A stretch of DNA of 64,000 nt from Agelas oroides (Eukaryota > Porifera > Demospongiae > Agelasida > Agelasidae): positions 1,962,117 to 2,026,116 of the forward strand of contig OX422184.1 in NCBI GenBank assembly GCA_949130485.1, given 5' to 3'. How positions within the stretch are numbered: the first letter of the stretch is position 1; every line of letters begins with the position of its first letter. A program made the position numbers and the translations under genes. Under the pieces are notes generated by a model, which had not been told where the DNA came from, ran no database searches, and saw only the letters and a list, made by a program, of their open reading frames with translations. Shown piece after piece: positions 63,546 through 64,000 of this stretch.

Positions 63546-64000
63546 TTTCACACGCTTTTTCATGATGCTATGAACGGCCTCCTTGGCGTCAGACACTTCT
63601 GGAGCTAGTTTGCGGAGAAGATCTGTGCTAAGGCAGCAATTGCAGCGAGTAGATCGCAGTCTCCTTGCAAGTTCACTTTCATCGTTTTCATCGATTACTT
63701 CATACTTAAGAGAGGGGTCGACTATCTCTTTGTAAGCTTCAAGAATTTCAGTGTGTTCCACACAGCCAGGATTTACAAAGTTGAGAGTTCCAGTGTGTCT
63801 TTTCTTCATCAGCTTGAGAAGAACCGGAAGCAGATCTGGAAGAACAGTGACTGAATTGGGTGCACTCATTATCCTTTTGTAGGATGTGATTTTTGTGATG
63901 GTATTGCGTGGACTGGTATCATCAGAAAGTGGAAATCGGATTCGAACATTGAGAACATTGTTATAGTGATGCATGAGACGATCCGTGTAGCCCTTGACGA
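63540..64000 (-). CDS. Nucleotide-rhamnose synthase/epimerase-reductase-like protein, C-terminal part
   Basis: The minus-strand frame is open from the window edge to TAA at 63542-63540, about 153 codons, so the 5' part lies outside. It reads V-K-G-Y-T-D-R-L-M then NVLNVRIRFPLSDDTSPRN, ITKITSYKRI, PNSVTVLPDLLPVLLKLMK, TLNFVNPGCVEHTEILEAYK and LRSTRCNCCLSTDLLRKLAP. This order matches the C-terminal half of the bifunctional dTDP/UDP-4-keto-6-deoxyglucose 3,5-epimerase/4-reductase (UER1/NRS-ER, and the RHM C-terminal domain), an extended short-chain reductase making activated rhamnose. The YxxxK catalytic motif would lie upstream. No intron is seen in this part. A dTDP-4-dehydrorhamnose reductase or MAT2B-type paralogue is less likely. 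Confidence 0.8.
   Translation of the reverse strand, partial: VKGYTDRLMHHYNNVLNVRIRFPLSDDTSPRNTITKITSYKRIMSAPNSVTVLPDLLPVLLKLMKKRHTGTLNFVNPGCVEHTEILEAYKEIVDPSLKYEVIDENDESELARRLRSTRCNCCLSTDLLRKLAPEVSDAKEAVHSIMKKRVKV

Overview
This is eukaryotic, animal nuclear DNA. It has spliced genes with GT-AG introns, TATA boxes, AATAAA signals, a four-exon metazoan-type RPS11 gene, and dense non-coding mobile elements and minisatellites. The species cannot be fixed from the sequence. A non-bilaterian animal such as a sponge is a guess based on the compact introns, the foldback elements and a rhamnose-synthase-type gene.

The dominant content, from 0.6 to 51 kb, is a plus-strand cluster of related secreted cysteine-rich proteins that I call CXCXC genes A to F. 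In most members exon 1 is a 45-60 base signal-peptide exon ending in phase 0, often encoding GFLVVLLAVLL. Exon 2 carries tandem modules of the form C-x(9-11)-C-x-C-x-C. That spacing is the one known from Balbiani ring 3 silk protein and the VEGF-C/D C-terminal tail. Gene A (0.6-5.8 kb) is a long array broken by two CGA-to-TGA stops and one 2-base deletion. Gene B survives as an orphan signal exon and two decayed exon-2 copies. C1 and C2 end in Tyr/Asn/Gln/Arg/Gly repeats. D carries an Asp/Ser-rich acidic stretch. E and F are very long arrays (about 936 and 1118 aa) with two small extra C-terminal exons.

The 6.5-28.4 kb region is a tandem segmental duplication: copy 1 about 6457-18794, copy 2 about 18795-28370. 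Each copy later took its own insertions. Copy 1 has a 3.76-kb Mutator-like inverted-repeat element and a tRNA-containing foldback. Copy 2 has a 5'-truncated LINE and an 863-bp terminal-inverted-repeat element. Comparing the copies gives filled and empty sites. E and F are a second tandem duplication about 10.6 kb apart, including promoters.

From 51 kb rightward the content is ordinary. The first exons of a leftward gene, possibly mitochondrial, share a short NRF-1-like promoter with rightward RPS11 (53.6-58.9 kb). Repeat-rich intergenic DNA follows. At the right edge is the 3' part of a leftward gene resembling nucleotide-rhamnose synthase/epimerase-reductase. The CXCXC cluster is the best candidate for an undescribed system: a tandem family of secreted structural, adhesive or mineral-associated proteins built from one disulfide-rich module with interchangeable tails.
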